Below are positions 23,491 to 33,000 of a stretch of 34,987 bases of DNA, piece by piece. Positions within the stretch are counted from its first letter, which is position 1. Each line of letters begins with the position of its first letter. This stretch comes from CAYTRP01 sp964625145. GTDB taxonomy: Bacteria; Sumerlaeota; Sumerlaeia; SLMS01; JAHLLQ01. The stretch lies in NCBI GenBank assembly GCA_964625145.1, contig CAZVAQ010000022.1, positions 1-34,987 on the forward strand. Direction: 5' to 3'. Below the pieces are notes generated by a model. The model did no database searches. It was not told the DNA's origin and saw nothing but the letters and a program-made list of their open reading frames with translations. A program made the position numbers and the translations under genes.

Positions 23491-24771
23491 ATGCCTCCAG
23501 CACGAAAACGCGCGAAGACCAACACACCTCCGCCAGAGGCAGAGGCGGAGCAGGCAACAAGCGGGACGGGGCTTTTGCAGCGCGACAAGGATTCGCGTCG
23601 CTCCAGTTTGTTGTATCAGTTGTGGAAGGAAGGTCCGATCAGCCGCGGTGCACTTGCGGACTTGATGGGATTGAACCTGCCGACGGTGTCGGCCATCGTC
23701 CAGGATCTGATCAAGTCCGGTGAAGTAATCGAGGAAGGTTTTGCGACCTCCACCGGCGGACGCAAGGCGCAGCTTCTGGATGTGAACCCGAAGCAGGGTG
23801 GCGTGGTGGCCATCGAGTTCAGCTCGCGAGGAATCCTGTCCGCCTCCTCCGACATGAAAGGGCGGCTGCACAACCATGTGATCCGGCCGTACAATTCCGC
23901 CCTGGGCCGGGAGGGAACATTGCAGGCGATCATCGACGCGATCGAGGACCAGCGGATGTTCCTGCGCGATGACGAAGGGCTGGAGATGGCGCGCATCGGC
24001 GTGGTGCTCTCCGGCCTGATCGACGAGAAGCGCGGCGTGTCGATCTCGTTTCCCCGCTTTGACGATTGGAGCAACATCCCGGTGGCCGAGCTGCTCAGCT
24101 CGCGGTTCCAAGTGCCGGTCAGCATCTCCAGCCATGTCATCGGGACAACGCTGGCGGAGAGCATCTTCGGCCGCTTCAAGGATCTGAAGAACTTCATCTA
24201 CGTTCACCTGGGGCCAGGGCTGGCCATCGGCATGGTGGTGGACGGCTATGTGTATCGCGGGCGCAAGGTGACCGTGGGCGAGTTTGGCCACGTGACCGTG
24301 GACGACAACGGCCCGATCTGTTATTGTGGCAACTACGGTTGCCTGGAGACGCTGGCCAGCGATTGGGCCCTGGTGCAGCAGGCCGAGTCGGCCATTGCCG
24401 AGGGCGTGCAGACGCACATCCCCGAGCATGTGGACGACAGCGGGAAGATCACACCCAGTGCCATCTTCCACGCGGCGGAGATGGGGGACCGGCTGGCAGG
24501 GAACATGATCGACAAGGCGGGCCACTACATCGGCACCGCGCTGGCAGGTGTCGTGAACCTGCTGGCTCCGGAAGCGATCGTGTTTGGCGGCAGCATGGCG
24601 GAAGACGGCGATCGCCTGATCAAGTCGATCCAGCACACGGTCAAGCGGCGGGCGTTGGAAGCGCTGGAGGATGACATTCAGGTGGACCTTGGCTCCTTTG
24701 GCCTGCAGGCCGGCGTGTTCGGCGCCGTGGCCATCGCGCTGCACACGCATTACAGCTCGTTTGAGGATTGA
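23491..24771 (+). CDS. ROK-family transcriptional regulator
   Basis: About 427 residues from the ATG at 23491. A basic, proline-rich head is followed by a winged helix-turn-helix (ISRGALADLMGLNLPTVSAIV, about 50-72) and the ROK fold. HLGPGLAIGMVVDGYVYRG, VGEFGHVTVD and the zinc-site CYCGNYGCLE (C-x-C-G-x-x-G-C-x-E) are all present. NagC, Mlc and XylR belong to this family and repress sugar genes until bound by sugar or a partner protein. No sugar transporter or catabolic gene is adjacent. GGAG about 10 bases upstream supports this start over the ATG at 23467. A hairpin follows the stop. Confidence 0.93.
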   Translation: MPPARKRAKTNTPPPEAEAEQATSGTGLLQRDKDSRRSSLLYQLWKEGPISRGALADLMGLNLPTVSAIVQDLIKSGEVIEEGFATSTGGRKAQLLDVNPKQGGVVAIEFSSRGILSASSDMKGRLHNHVIRPYNSALGREGTLQAIIDAIEDQRMFLRDDEGLEMARIGVVLSGLIDEKRGVSISFPRFDDWSNIPVAELLSSRFQVPVSISSHVIGTTLAESIFGRFKDLKNFIYVHLGPGLAIGMVVDGYVYRGRKVTVGEFGHVTVDDNGPICYCGNYGCLETLASDWALVQQAESAIAEGVQTHIPEHVDDSGKITPSAIFHAAEMGDRLAGNMIDKAGHYIGTALAGVVNLLAPEAIVFGGSMAEDGDRLIKSIQHTVKRRALEALEDDIQVDLGSFGLQAGVFGAVAIALHTHYSSFED

Positions 24772-25117
24772 TATGCATGGAGTTGGACGGCTCGACGACA
24801 CGCCAACCAGGACGGCACAATCGTCCTTGAATTTGGCGTGAACGTTGCCTATTGTCTTCTTGACTGTTTGGATTGAATACCTATCGGGTGCTGACTTGAA
24901 GGATTTATTCTCCTCCAATTTCTTTCCTCCCTTTGGCGCCGCTCCGGTCCAGGCCCGTGGAGTCGTGATTCTTTCACGCTAGTTGAGCCGGGTTGATCCG
25001 GCTGCCCTGCGGCCCACCCGGCATTCTTCCCCGTCCGCATCAAATCCCGCAATGCACCCCGCGAAGTACCACGTTCGGGGTGGGCCCTAACCCTTGCGAT
25101 CAGACGAGGAGATCACC
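24772..25117 (+). other. Intergenic region with terminator-like hairpin
   Basis: No gene is visible in these 346 bases. At 24801-24838 a two-part hairpin is formed by CGCCAA/TTGGCG outside and AGGACG/CGTCCT inside, a likely terminator of the ROK gene. TTGACT at 24860-24865 with TATCGG 16 bases on is a weak promoter candidate. A second small hairpin (AGCCGG/CCGGCT, 24986-25003) lies about 115 bases before the next gene. Confidence 0.5.
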
Positions 25118-25618
25118 GTGGTCCTTGAACTGTTGTTCCTGTTCTTCGCGCGCACCATCGACATGGCATTGGCAACGATCCGGCAAGTGTTGGTCATTCG
25201 CGGACAGCGCTGGGCGGCGGGCCTTGTCGGCTTCTTCGAGATCCTGGTGTACACGCTGGCGCTGGGAATGGTGGTCAGCGCGGGAAGCGACATCTGGCGG
25301 CTGCTGGCGTTCTCGCTCGGCTTCGGCACGGGCATCGTCCTCGGGGTGACGATCGAGGACACCATGGCCTTTGGCTACCGGCTGGTCATGGTGACCATCG
25401 ACAAGAAGGACGAATGGATCGCGGCGGAGCTGCGCCGCATGGGCCACGCGGTGACGGTGATGGAGGCGGCCGGGCACGAAGGGGCGAAGCTCATGCTGAA
25501 CATGGTGATGCAGCGGCGGCGGGCGCGGCAGGTGATGACGGAGATCAAGCGCCGCCTGCCATCGGCCTTCGTGGTCGCCACCGAGCCGAAGCATTTCGTG
25601 GGCGGGAGGCTGCTGTGA
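25118..25618 (+). CDS. UPF0316 / DUF2179-type membrane protein
   Basis: 166 residues from a GTG with an excellent ribosome site (GAGGAG, six bases upstream). Three hydrophobic segments near residues 2-20, 30-52 and 58-78 make the DUF5698 membrane part, with the typical ARTIDMALATIRQVLVIRG start. A soluble DUF2179-like domain follows (about 85-150) with GHAVTVMEAAGHEGAKLMLNMV. The biochemical role of UPF0316 is unknown, although DUF2179 domains resemble ligand-binding PII-like folds. It is the first gene in a rightward run that continues with the PEGA lipoprotein. Confidence 0.88.
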   Translation: MVLELLFLFFARTIDMALATIRQVLVIRGQRWAAGLVGFFEILVYTLALGMVVSAGSDIWRLLAFSLGFGTGIVLGVTIEDTMAFGYRLVMVTIDKKDEWIAAELRRMGHAVTVMEAAGHEGAKLMLNMVMQRRRARQVMTEIKRRLPSAFVVATEPKHFVGGRLL

Positions 25619-25627
25619 GTGAAGGGG

Positions 25628-25656
25628 GGCCGGGGTGGAAAGGCGCCGCCCCGGCC
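25628..25656. terminator. Possible hairpin after the UPF0316 gene
   Basis: GGCCGGGG (25628-25635) pairs with CCCCGGCC (25649-25656) around a 13-base loop, ten bases after the stop. No T run follows, so it could also be simple G/C-rich sequence. Confidence 0.45.
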
Positions 25657-25753
25657 CACTTCCCCCCACGGGGGGAGACCGCTTGACACCCCGCGCCCCA
25701 ACGGCCGCACATGGGGTTGCCAGATGTGACCAATCGCGCCTCAGGGGGACAAG

Positions 25754-26164
25754 GTGGGCAAATTCGGCCTGGTAGACTTGCGACGGGCGATCCGTCCTCT
25801 TCTTGCGACGATCCTCGTGGCTGGGATTTGCGGCGTGCTCAGCGCTTGTGGCGGTGGCGTGCGCAGCCGCGTCAACATCCAGACGATCCCCGAGGGCGCC
25901 GATGTCACGATGAACGACGTGCACCTGGGGCGCGCCCCCCTGCAGATGCCGTTCACGTGGTATTGGTATTATGATTTTGTGGCGGAGAAGGAAGGCTACA
26001 AGACCACGACCGAGCGCGTGCGCTTCCGGGCCCCGGTGTACCTGTGGGTGCCGTTCGATTACTTCGCCGAGATGCTGCCCTTCAAGATTTACGACACCAA
26101 GAACGTGACGTTGGTCCTGGAAGAGGAAGATCGCACCCCCTCACCCGAATATGTGCTTCGCTAG
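25754..26164 (+). CDS. PEGA-domain lipoprotein
   Basis: 136 residues from a GTG preceded by AGGGGG at five bases. A basic head and hydrophobic stretch lead to a lipobox LSAC, with the lipidated Cys at residue 32, so it is an envelope lipoprotein. The PEGA domain follows: VNIQTIPEGADVTMNDVHLGRAPLQ, then the aromatic FTWYWYYDFVAEKEGYKT strand. PEGA domains are small beta-sandwiches found on surface and sensor proteins. The end is a short polar tail. It sits 63 bases before the FHA kinase. Confidence 0.88.
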   Translation: MGKFGLVDLRRAIRPLLATILVAGICGVLSACGGGVRSRVNIQTIPEGADVTMNDVHLGRAPLQMPFTWYWYYDFVAEKEGYKTTTERVRFRAPVYLWVPFDYFAEMLPFKIYDTKNVTLVLEEEDRTPSPEYVLR

Positions 26165-26227
26165 GTCTGCCAGAAGGGAGGATGCAGCGCTCGGGTGCCA
26201 TTGGACCCACCGCTGCGATTGCAGTTA

Positions 26228-27988
26228 ATGTCGCGCGCGAGGCTCATCCCCCAGACACCGGACTCCGGCCTGAACCTTTCGTCGTACCCCGTGGGCAGGA
26301 GCGTCACCATCGGGCGCCACCCAGAGAATGATCTGGTGCCCAGTTCCGACTCGGTCTCGCGTTATCACGCGCGGATCGAATACGCCGACGGCTTCTACGA
26401 ACTGCGCGATCTGAATTCCTCCAACGGCACGTTCGTGAACAGCCGCCGGGTGAAGAACTGCGTCCTGCGCTCGGGCGACTCGGTCCAGTTTGGCGAGCTG
26501 ACGATGATCTTTGAGGAGGACCGCCCGCGGGCCTCCAGCAGCCAGATGCACCTGGCCCGGCCGGCCAGCCCCGCAAAGGCCTTCCCAAACGCGTTCCCAA
26601 AGGCCACGCCCGTGCCGGAAGATGATTCCGGCGTGATTCGGCTGGAGGAGATCGAGCAGCTCGAATCGGCGACGATGATCACCTCCGTGCTGCAGCCGGA
26701 AGAGATCCGCCGGGTCAATGAATCGTCCTCGTTCCTGAATCCGAAGACCTACACCGACACGCGCTCACTGGTGCGCTTGGCGGGGCGGTTGAAGGTGCTC
26801 TACCTGCTGTCGGAGATGTTGCGGGAATCGAGCCCGGACGAATCGGAGAAGGGCCTGCTGGACGCGGCGCTGGGGATTTTCTTCGAGTCGCTGAAGGCCG
26901 ATCGGGCCGTGATCATGACGCGCGTATCGGTGGAACAGCGGGAAATGGAAGTCGCCGCGCTGCGGTACCGCGACAAGCCGATCAAGCCGGAGCGTTTGCC
27001 GGTCTCGCGGTCGATCCTGGAAGAAGTGCTGAACCGCAAGGTCGCGGTATTGTGCACCGACGCGCAGGAAGACCTGCGCTTTGGTGCCAGCGAGTCCATC
27101 GTCACCAGCCAGATTCGCTCGGCCATCTGCGTCCCGATGATCCGCGAGGACCAGGTCCTGGGCGTCATCCACATGGACATCAAGTCCTCGCTGCTGCGGT
27201 TTGACCAGGCGGACCTGGAGTTCGTGACGCTGATCTCCAACGAGCTGTCCATGGCATTGGACAACCGGCGCATGCAGCAGGAGGCACTGCATCGCGAGCG
27301 CCTGGCCGCCATTGGCGAGACCATTGCCCATGTGACGCACAATGTGAAGAACATCCTGCTGCTGATGCAGGGCGGGCGGGATCTGATGTCCAAGGCAATG
27401 GAAGCCCGCAACGTCGACATGGCGCGCGATTCATGGGGAGTGGTGTCCCGGGGCATCGACCGGATCGGCCGCCTGATGCAGGAGATGCTGGAGTTTTCCA
27501 GCAACAAGAAGCACCGGCATGCCTATGTGGACGTGAACGAGATGATTTGCGGCATCGCCCATGACATCGAGGACAAGCTGATCCACAAGGGGATCACGTT
27601 GGAGCTGGGCCTGATCGAGAGCATGCCGCAGAGGCTGCTGGACGAGACGGGACTGCACCGGACACTGCTCAACCTGATCGTGAATGCCATCGAGGCAATG
27701 CCGGCCGGGTCCGGCAACATCCGCGTGCGCACGGACATCGCAAGCGACCATCGCAACTCGCTGGTCATCGTCATCAGCGACAACGGCGTGGGCATTCCGC
27801 CGGACAAGCTGCAGAAGATATTCCTTCCCTTCTTCACGACAAAGGGTTCCCACGGCACGGGGCTCGGCCTTGCCATGTGCCGCAAGGCCATCGAGGACAT
27901 GGGCGGGACGATCACAGTGGAATCGGCGGTGAACGTGGGCACGACGTTCACGATCCGGATCCCACGGTCGGCGGAGGAAACGGTTTGA
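26228..27988 (+). CDS. FHA-GAF sensor histidine kinase
   Basis: 586 residues from the ATG at 26228 (a GTG at 26195 would add 11). The N-terminal FHA domain (about 5-95) has the phosphothreonine-site residues in TIGRHPENDLV, SRYHARI and LNSSNGTFVNSR. A linker rich in Ala/Pro leads to a GAF domain (about 190-345, including SAICVPMIREDQVLGVIHMD). The kinase core has the H box GETIAHVTHNVKN with His368 and the ATPase boxes LLNLIVNAIEAM, SDNGVGIP and GTGLGLA. There are no membrane segments, so it is cytoplasmic. FHA fused to a histidine kinase implies input from a Ser/Thr kinase pathway. No response regulator or Ser/Thr kinase is encoded here. Confidence 0.93.
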   Translation: MSRARLIPQTPDSGLNLSSYPVGRSVTIGRHPENDLVPSSDSVSRYHARIEYADGFYELRDLNSSNGTFVNSRRVKNCVLRSGDSVQFGELTMIFEEDRPRASSSQMHLARPASPAKAFPNAFPKATPVPEDDSGVIRLEEIEQLESATMITSVLQPEEIRRVNESSSFLNPKTYTDTRSLVRLAGRLKVLYLLSEMLRESSPDESEKGLLDAALGIFFESLKADRAVIMTRVSVEQREMEVAALRYRDKPIKPERLPVSRSILEEVLNRKVAVLCTDAQEDLRFGASESIVTSQIRSAICVPMIREDQVLGVIHMDIKSSLLRFDQADLEFVTLISNELSMALDNRRMQQEALHRERLAAIGETIAHVTHNVKNILLLMQGGRDLMSKAMEARNVDMARDSWGVVSRGIDRIGRLMQEMLEFSSNKKHRHAYVDVNEMICGIAHDIEDKLIHKGITLELGLIESMPQRLLDETGLHRTLLNLIVNAIEAMPAGSGNIRVRTDIASDHRNSLVIVISDNGVGIPPDKLQKIFLPFFTTKGSHGTGLGLAMCRKAIEDMGGTITVESAVNVGTTFTIRIPRSAEETV

Positions 27989-28000
27989 AGGGAAGGCCGA

Positions 28001-28243
28001 AGGATGAAGGATAAGGTTGGGCGGGATGGAGGTGAGCGGTGAAGGCAGTTGGATGGCAGAATGACGATGGAAGGTTGACGGATGAAGGACAATGGACGGA
28101 GCGAGGCGAAGAATTGGGCCGATGGAGACGCGTGTCCTGAAGGAAACCGCGAGCGCATCGCGCGGCGTTTCTTCAAGTTGATGCAATCCCGCTCGCCTTT
28201 CACAAAGACCCCACAGCCCCGAGCCTCCTTTATCCTTCATCCT
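28001..28243. repeat. Inverted repeat around the start of the WPF-repeat gene
   Basis: AGGATGAAGGATAA (28001-28014) is the exact complement of TTATCCTTCATCCT (28230-28243). The left arm lies in a purine-rich spacer made of GGATGGA, GGATGAAGG and GGAAGG words; the right arm lies within the signal-peptide coding part of the next gene. Related pyrimidine words precede recD2 at 18063. The long distance makes an RNA hairpin unlikely; shared repeat origin fits better. Confidence 0.65.
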
Positions 28244-29875
28244 TTCTTCGTTGTCCTTCTCTTATTGCCTCTCGTTGCTTCCGCTGAACGCGATCCTCGG
28301 GATGCCAGCGACCTGACGGCCGAGCAGCGCACGATCACCAATTGGCAGCAGGTTTCGGAAACTTGGTTTCCGTGGCCGTTCATCCGCGTGCGGCACGCGC
28401 CGGATCATGCGCAGGTTGCAGTGTTTCCGTTCGTTTCCATCACGCACGATGACAAGCTGCAGCGGAAGAATGTGGATGTGCTGTGGCCGTTGTCTTCGTG
28501 GAGACGGCGCGAGGCGGGGAAATGGGGGGTCGAGGACCGGACGGACTTCACGATCTTCCCGCTCTATTACAGCGGAGGCGGCGAGCGCCAGGGCGTCGCC
28601 TATCATCATCGGTTCCTGATCCCCTTCTATTGGCAGGGGCGGCAGGATGACGGCGGGAAGTACCTCATCATCTTCCCGTTCGTCTGGCACGCGCGGGATG
28701 CGCGGTTGGTGGTGCCGCTGTTCCCTCCGCGGAAGCAGAACTTCTCCGCCCTGTGGCCGGTTGCCGGCGAGTTTCATGACTATTGGAACCGCGACGGCTT
28801 CCAGTTCTTCCTGTGGCCGATCTTCGTGAAGAGCTGGAAAGGGCAGGGCGAGGACCGCGTGGAGCTGCTGTCCTTTGTTTGGCCCATCACCGGTTATTAT
28901 CGCGGCGAGAAGGTGAAGGGTTTTCGCCTGTGGCCGTTGGTGTCCTATGTGGATGTGAAGGACGAGAAGCGGCGCGCGTACTGGTTGTTTCCGCTGGGGC
29001 GTTACAGCCTCTCGCGCGGAACCGGCGTCGATGGGGCGGACGAGAAGATCGTGCTGTTCTTCCCGTTCTATGGTCGCATGCGCACGCGGAACATCAACTA
29101 TGACGCGGTGTTTCCGTTCTATGGCAAACTCCAGATGGCCGGGCGCCGCTCGCGCGGGTGGGCGTTGGCGACGTACATGGAGGACGACAACCTGCGCACG
29201 GGCATCCGCACGCATCGCATCCTGTGGTTCCTGATCCGGTGGACATCGCGCATCGAGGTGCCGACGCAGTTTGCCGACCGCGCGGCGCAAGCAAACCCGA
29301 TGGAAGGCGGCGGTGTGTTTCCACTCTACATTCATCGACACAATGAGAAGCGCGACCGGATGACGGTCCTGTGGCCGTTCTATCATCGGCGCGTGGACTT
29401 GATGGATGACTATCAATCGCGCAGGTCGTTCCTGGTGCCGTTCTGGGCGATGAACCGGCAGGAAAACACGGACGGAACCAGCTCGAGCCGTGGGTTCCTG
29501 TGGCCGTTCTATCGTCATTGGCGCGATGCAGATGGGAATCGGTACCAATCAGCGCCGCACTTGTTCCCCTATTCCCGCATCGAGGCAGCGGACCGCAATT
29601 GGGCGCCTTTCTGGACGGTGTGGAGCCGGCGTTGGAATGAGCAGACAAACGAATCGCGCACGCGTTTCCTTGGTGGAGTTTGGAAACATGATCGCAATAT
29701 CGCGGGGGACGAGCGGCGGCGGCTGGATCTGCTGTTGTTCAGCACGGAGAAGCGCCGGCCGGCGGATTCGGCCCCGGAAAGCGACACAAACCTGCTCTTT
29801 GGGGCGCTGGGACTACACCGTCGGGAAGGCCGCCTTTCGTTGTCGCTATTCGGCGCAGGCCGTCCTGCAGACTGA
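28181..29875 (+). CDS. Secreted protein of about twenty aromatic WPF/FPF repeats
   Basis: 564 residues from the ATG at 28181; an ATG at 28082 would add 33 polar residues before the signal peptide. The N-terminus (residues 16-35) is a signal peptide ending VASA. From about 63 to 468 a short motif, hydrophobic-(W/F)-P-(F/L/I)-(Y/F/W), recurs about 21 times: FPWPF 63, VFPF 81, LWPL 101, IFPLY 125, IPFYW 147, IFPFVW 164, VVPLF 177, LWPV 191, LWPIF 211, VWPI 223, LWPL 240, LFPL 259, FFPFY 283, VFPFY 300, LWFLI 338, VFPLY 369, LWPFY 387, LVPFW 408, LWPFY 430, LFPY 451, APFW 465. Spacers are rich in Arg and Asp, about 12-25 residues. I know no named function; it may fold as a beta-rich envelope structure. 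It lies between two sensor kinases. Confidence 0.8.
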   Translation: MQSRSPFTKTPQPRASFILHPFFVVLLLLPLVASAERDPRDASDLTAEQRTITNWQQVSETWFPWPFIRVRHAPDHAQVAVFPFVSITHDDKLQRKNVDVLWPLSSWRRREAGKWGVEDRTDFTIFPLYYSGGGERQGVAYHHRFLIPFYWQGRQDDGGKYLIIFPFVWHARDARLVVPLFPPRKQNFSALWPVAGEFHDYWNRDGFQFFLWPIFVKSWKGQGEDRVELLSFVWPITGYYRGEKVKGFRLWPLVSYVDVKDEKRRAYWLFPLGRYSLSRGTGVDGADEKIVLFFPFYGRMRTRNINYDAVFPFYGKLQMAGRRSRGWALATYMEDDNLRTGIRTHRILWFLIRWTSRIEVPTQFADRAAQANPMEGGGVFPLYIHRHNEKRDRMTVLWPFYHRRVDLMDDYQSRRSFLVPFWAMNRQENTDGTSSSRGFLWPFYRHWRDADGNRYQSAPHLFPYSRIEAADRNWAPFWTVWSRRWNEQTNESRTRFLGGVWKHDRNIAGDERRRLDLLLFSTEKRRPADSAPESDTNLLFGALGLHRREGRLSLSLFGAGRPAD

Positions 29876-29960
29876 TTCACGGATGAGCATCTGTTCGGGA
29901 TTGACCGGGGCGCCTCGGCCATTCAGTCTTTGCAGTGTCCCATCATTGTGGCACTCAAAA

Positions 29961-29970
29961 GCTCGCGAGC
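29961..29970. promoter_or_regulatory. Perfect 10-bp palindrome before the hybrid kinase
   Basis: GCTCGCGAGC in the 129-base spacer between the WPF-repeat gene and the hybrid kinase. It could be an operator half-site pair, but a G/C-rich genome will give such words by chance. Confidence 0.25.
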
Positions 29971-30004
29971 ACGTCATCCCACGCGCTGTTCCCGGTTTGA
30001 GCTT

Positions 30005-33000
30005 GTGATCTCCGAAAACGTCAAGGATGTCACTCCTGCCCAGGTGCAGGACACAAGCGAGTCTGAATCGCGGCTGATTCAGGCGATGCGGAAGATCAAT
30101 CAATTCGTCCAGACCCTGGAGAAGTCCAACAGCGTGATGGACCTCTGCAAGGAGGCGGTGATCTTTGCGCGCCTGCAATTGGGCGCGGAACGTTGCGGCC
30201 TGTTCCTGTTGGACGGTGAGGACTTCCGCGGAACGTGGGGGACGAACAAGAATCTGGAACTGGTCCCGGAGGCCGATTGCAGCTTCCTGCGCAATCGCGA
30301 TGAGGAGCGATGGGGTGTTGACAGGAATGATAACCAGGTCAAGTGGACCATCGAGAAGGGCCCGCTGTATGATTGGCACAGGGGGAAGCTGGTCGAGGTG
30401 GGAAGTGGATGGGTGGCGCGCACGGCGATTCATTCGAATGGCAAGTTGCTGGGGCTGATCTTCAATGATTGCCTGGTGAGTGCAGCTCCCATGGACCCCG
30501 TCGTGCAGGAGGCATTGGCCGTGTTCGGGGGCATGCTGGGCCAGATGATCGAGCTGCAAAGGGCCCGGGAGGAGACGCGACGCCGGGAGGCGGAGTACCG
30601 GCTCCTCATGGAGCACCTGCCCGACATCGTGATGCGCTATGACCGGGAGGGACGTCACCAATTTGTGAGCCCGCAGTTCAAGATCATCACGGGAGTTGAT
30701 GCGGATTCGATCATTGGGAAGCGTTGGCGCGACCTGCCGATGCCAAGGGAGTTGATCGAAACCTACGAACGAAAACTCGGAGAGACATTTCGCAGTGGCC
30801 GCTCGCAGGACTTCGAGCTGGACCTGCCCACGGCCCGTGGCGTGCGCCGACTGCTGGTCCGCCTGGTCCCGGAATATGACGGCAGCGACCCGGAGCCGCT
30901 CAGTGTTCTGGGCGTGCTGTCCGATGTCACCGACCAACGGCGCGCCGAGGAAGCGCTGATCCACAGCGAGCGGCGATACCGCCGGGCAATCAGCCGCACG
31001 GGACTGATTCCCTATGAACGCGAGCTGGGCAGCGATGAGTATGAGTACATGGGCGACGGCGTCGAGGAATTGCTGGGAGTCCCACCGGAGGAGATGACAC
31101 TGTCCCGGTTGAAGGACATGATTCGCGAGACGCGCATGAGGGGGAAATGCGCGGACATGACGGCAGCCGAAGCCGTGGCCGCCATGAACGCAGGGCGGAT
31201 TCACGAATTGTCCGCCGATGTCTGCGTGGAGAACGCCCGCGGCCAGACCATCTGGTTTGCCGACACGGCCACCATGTCCTGGGATGAGTCGACGTCGAGC
31301 TATTGGGTGCTGGGCTTCATGCAGGACATCACCGACCGCGTGAAGGTCGAGACCGACTTGATCTCGAGCCAGCGGCGCTTGTCGCTGATCAATCGCGTGG
31401 CCCATTCCATCCACGGTGAATTGTCGTTGGAGGAACTGCTGTCGCATGTGCTCTCGGAGGTGCGAAGCTTCTTCCCCGAATTCCGGGTGTCTTATTCCAC
31501 ACTGTCGCGCGATGGACGCATGAAGGTCCTGTGCTCGCGACAGCCCTCCAGCATGCCGCCCACGGAGGGGGTGACGCGGGATTGCTCGGGGATAATGGAT
31601 GAGATGCAGTACGCCTTTGAGCTGCTCCCCATGATGGTCAATGACACCCGGGAATCACACTTCTCGGATGATTTCTGGCGCGAGGGCATGACTGGCGACG
31701 CCCGGGCATGGTTGTCGGTCCCGATCCAGCACGATGAGCAAAACGTCGGCTTGTTGACGGTGATCGCGCCCCAACCGCATGTCTGGGAAGAGAACGACCT
31801 GCAGGCGATGCTGGAGATCGCGGACTTCCTGCGGCTGGTGTTGCGGGACCTGGACATGCGACAGCGGCGCGAGGCCTCCGAGCGGGCGCTGCAGGAAAGC
31901 CGCGAGTTGCTCCTGCAGTCACAGAAGATGGATGCCATCGCCCGCCTGGCCGGCGGCATTGCCCACGACTTCAACAACCTGCTCACCGTCATCTCCGGCA
32001 ACATCGAATTGATCGCGGACGATCTGGAGGCAGAGGGGCGTGAAGCAGAAGGGATCGAGGACGTACGGCATGCGATCGAGCGCGCGTCGTCCCTGACGAG
32101 TCAGTTGCTCAACTACGGACGCCGCCAGTTCGTGCAGCCCATTGTGCTGCATCTGGACAAGCAGTTCGAGACGGTTGACCGCCTGCTGCGTCGCAGCATC
32201 CGGGAGGACATCGAGTATCACGTCGATATTGAGTCGGGCACGTGGCCGATCCTGGCAGATCCGGGACAGATCGAGCAGGTGATCCTCAACATCGTGGTGA
32301 ACGCCTGCGAGGCGATGCCCCATGGTGGCCGGCTCGCGCTGTCCATTGGCAACGTGATGTTGGATGAGGAGGGAGCGCGCCAATGGCAGGGGCTCTCGCC
32401 GGGTCGCCACGTCCAGGCAAGCATCAGTGACACAGGCGTTGGCATTCCTGCTGAAGACATCAGCCGGTTGTTCGAACCCTTCTTCTCGACAAAGAATTCA
32501 CCGGCTTCCGGCCTGGGGCTGGCATCGGTCTTTGGCATCGTGAAGAAGTTCAATGGCGACATCAGGGCGGAGAGCACACCGGGGACGGGAACGACGTTTC
32601 ATGTCATCTTTCCCGCCTGTGCGGAACTGGACAAGCCCGCCGCTCCGGCCCAATCGGGCATCGAACCGCAAGGCAGCGAATCGATCCTTTTCGTGGAGGA
32701 TGAGGCGAGTCTGCTCGCCATGGCCTCGCGGACGCTGCGAGCCTATGGCTATCGAGTGATCGAGGCGAACTCGCCGGATCAGGCCCTCGAGGCTTTCTCG
32801 GTGATGGGTGATGAGTTCGACATGGTTGTGACGGATGTGGTGATGCCGGGCATGTCCGGCCCGGAGTTGGTGGCACAGCTCACGACGCAGCGTGCCGACC
32901 TGCCGGTGCTCTATATTTCCGGCTATTCCGACGAGGAAATGGTGCGGCGCGGCGTGGAGCGTGGAAGCGTGAACTTCATGGGCAAGCCCTTCAGCCCCCG

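Noticed and set aside
29846..31447. 533-codon minus-strand frame opposite the hybrid kinase
   Set aside because: Antisense shadow; the plus strand encodes unmistakable GAF/PAS domains.
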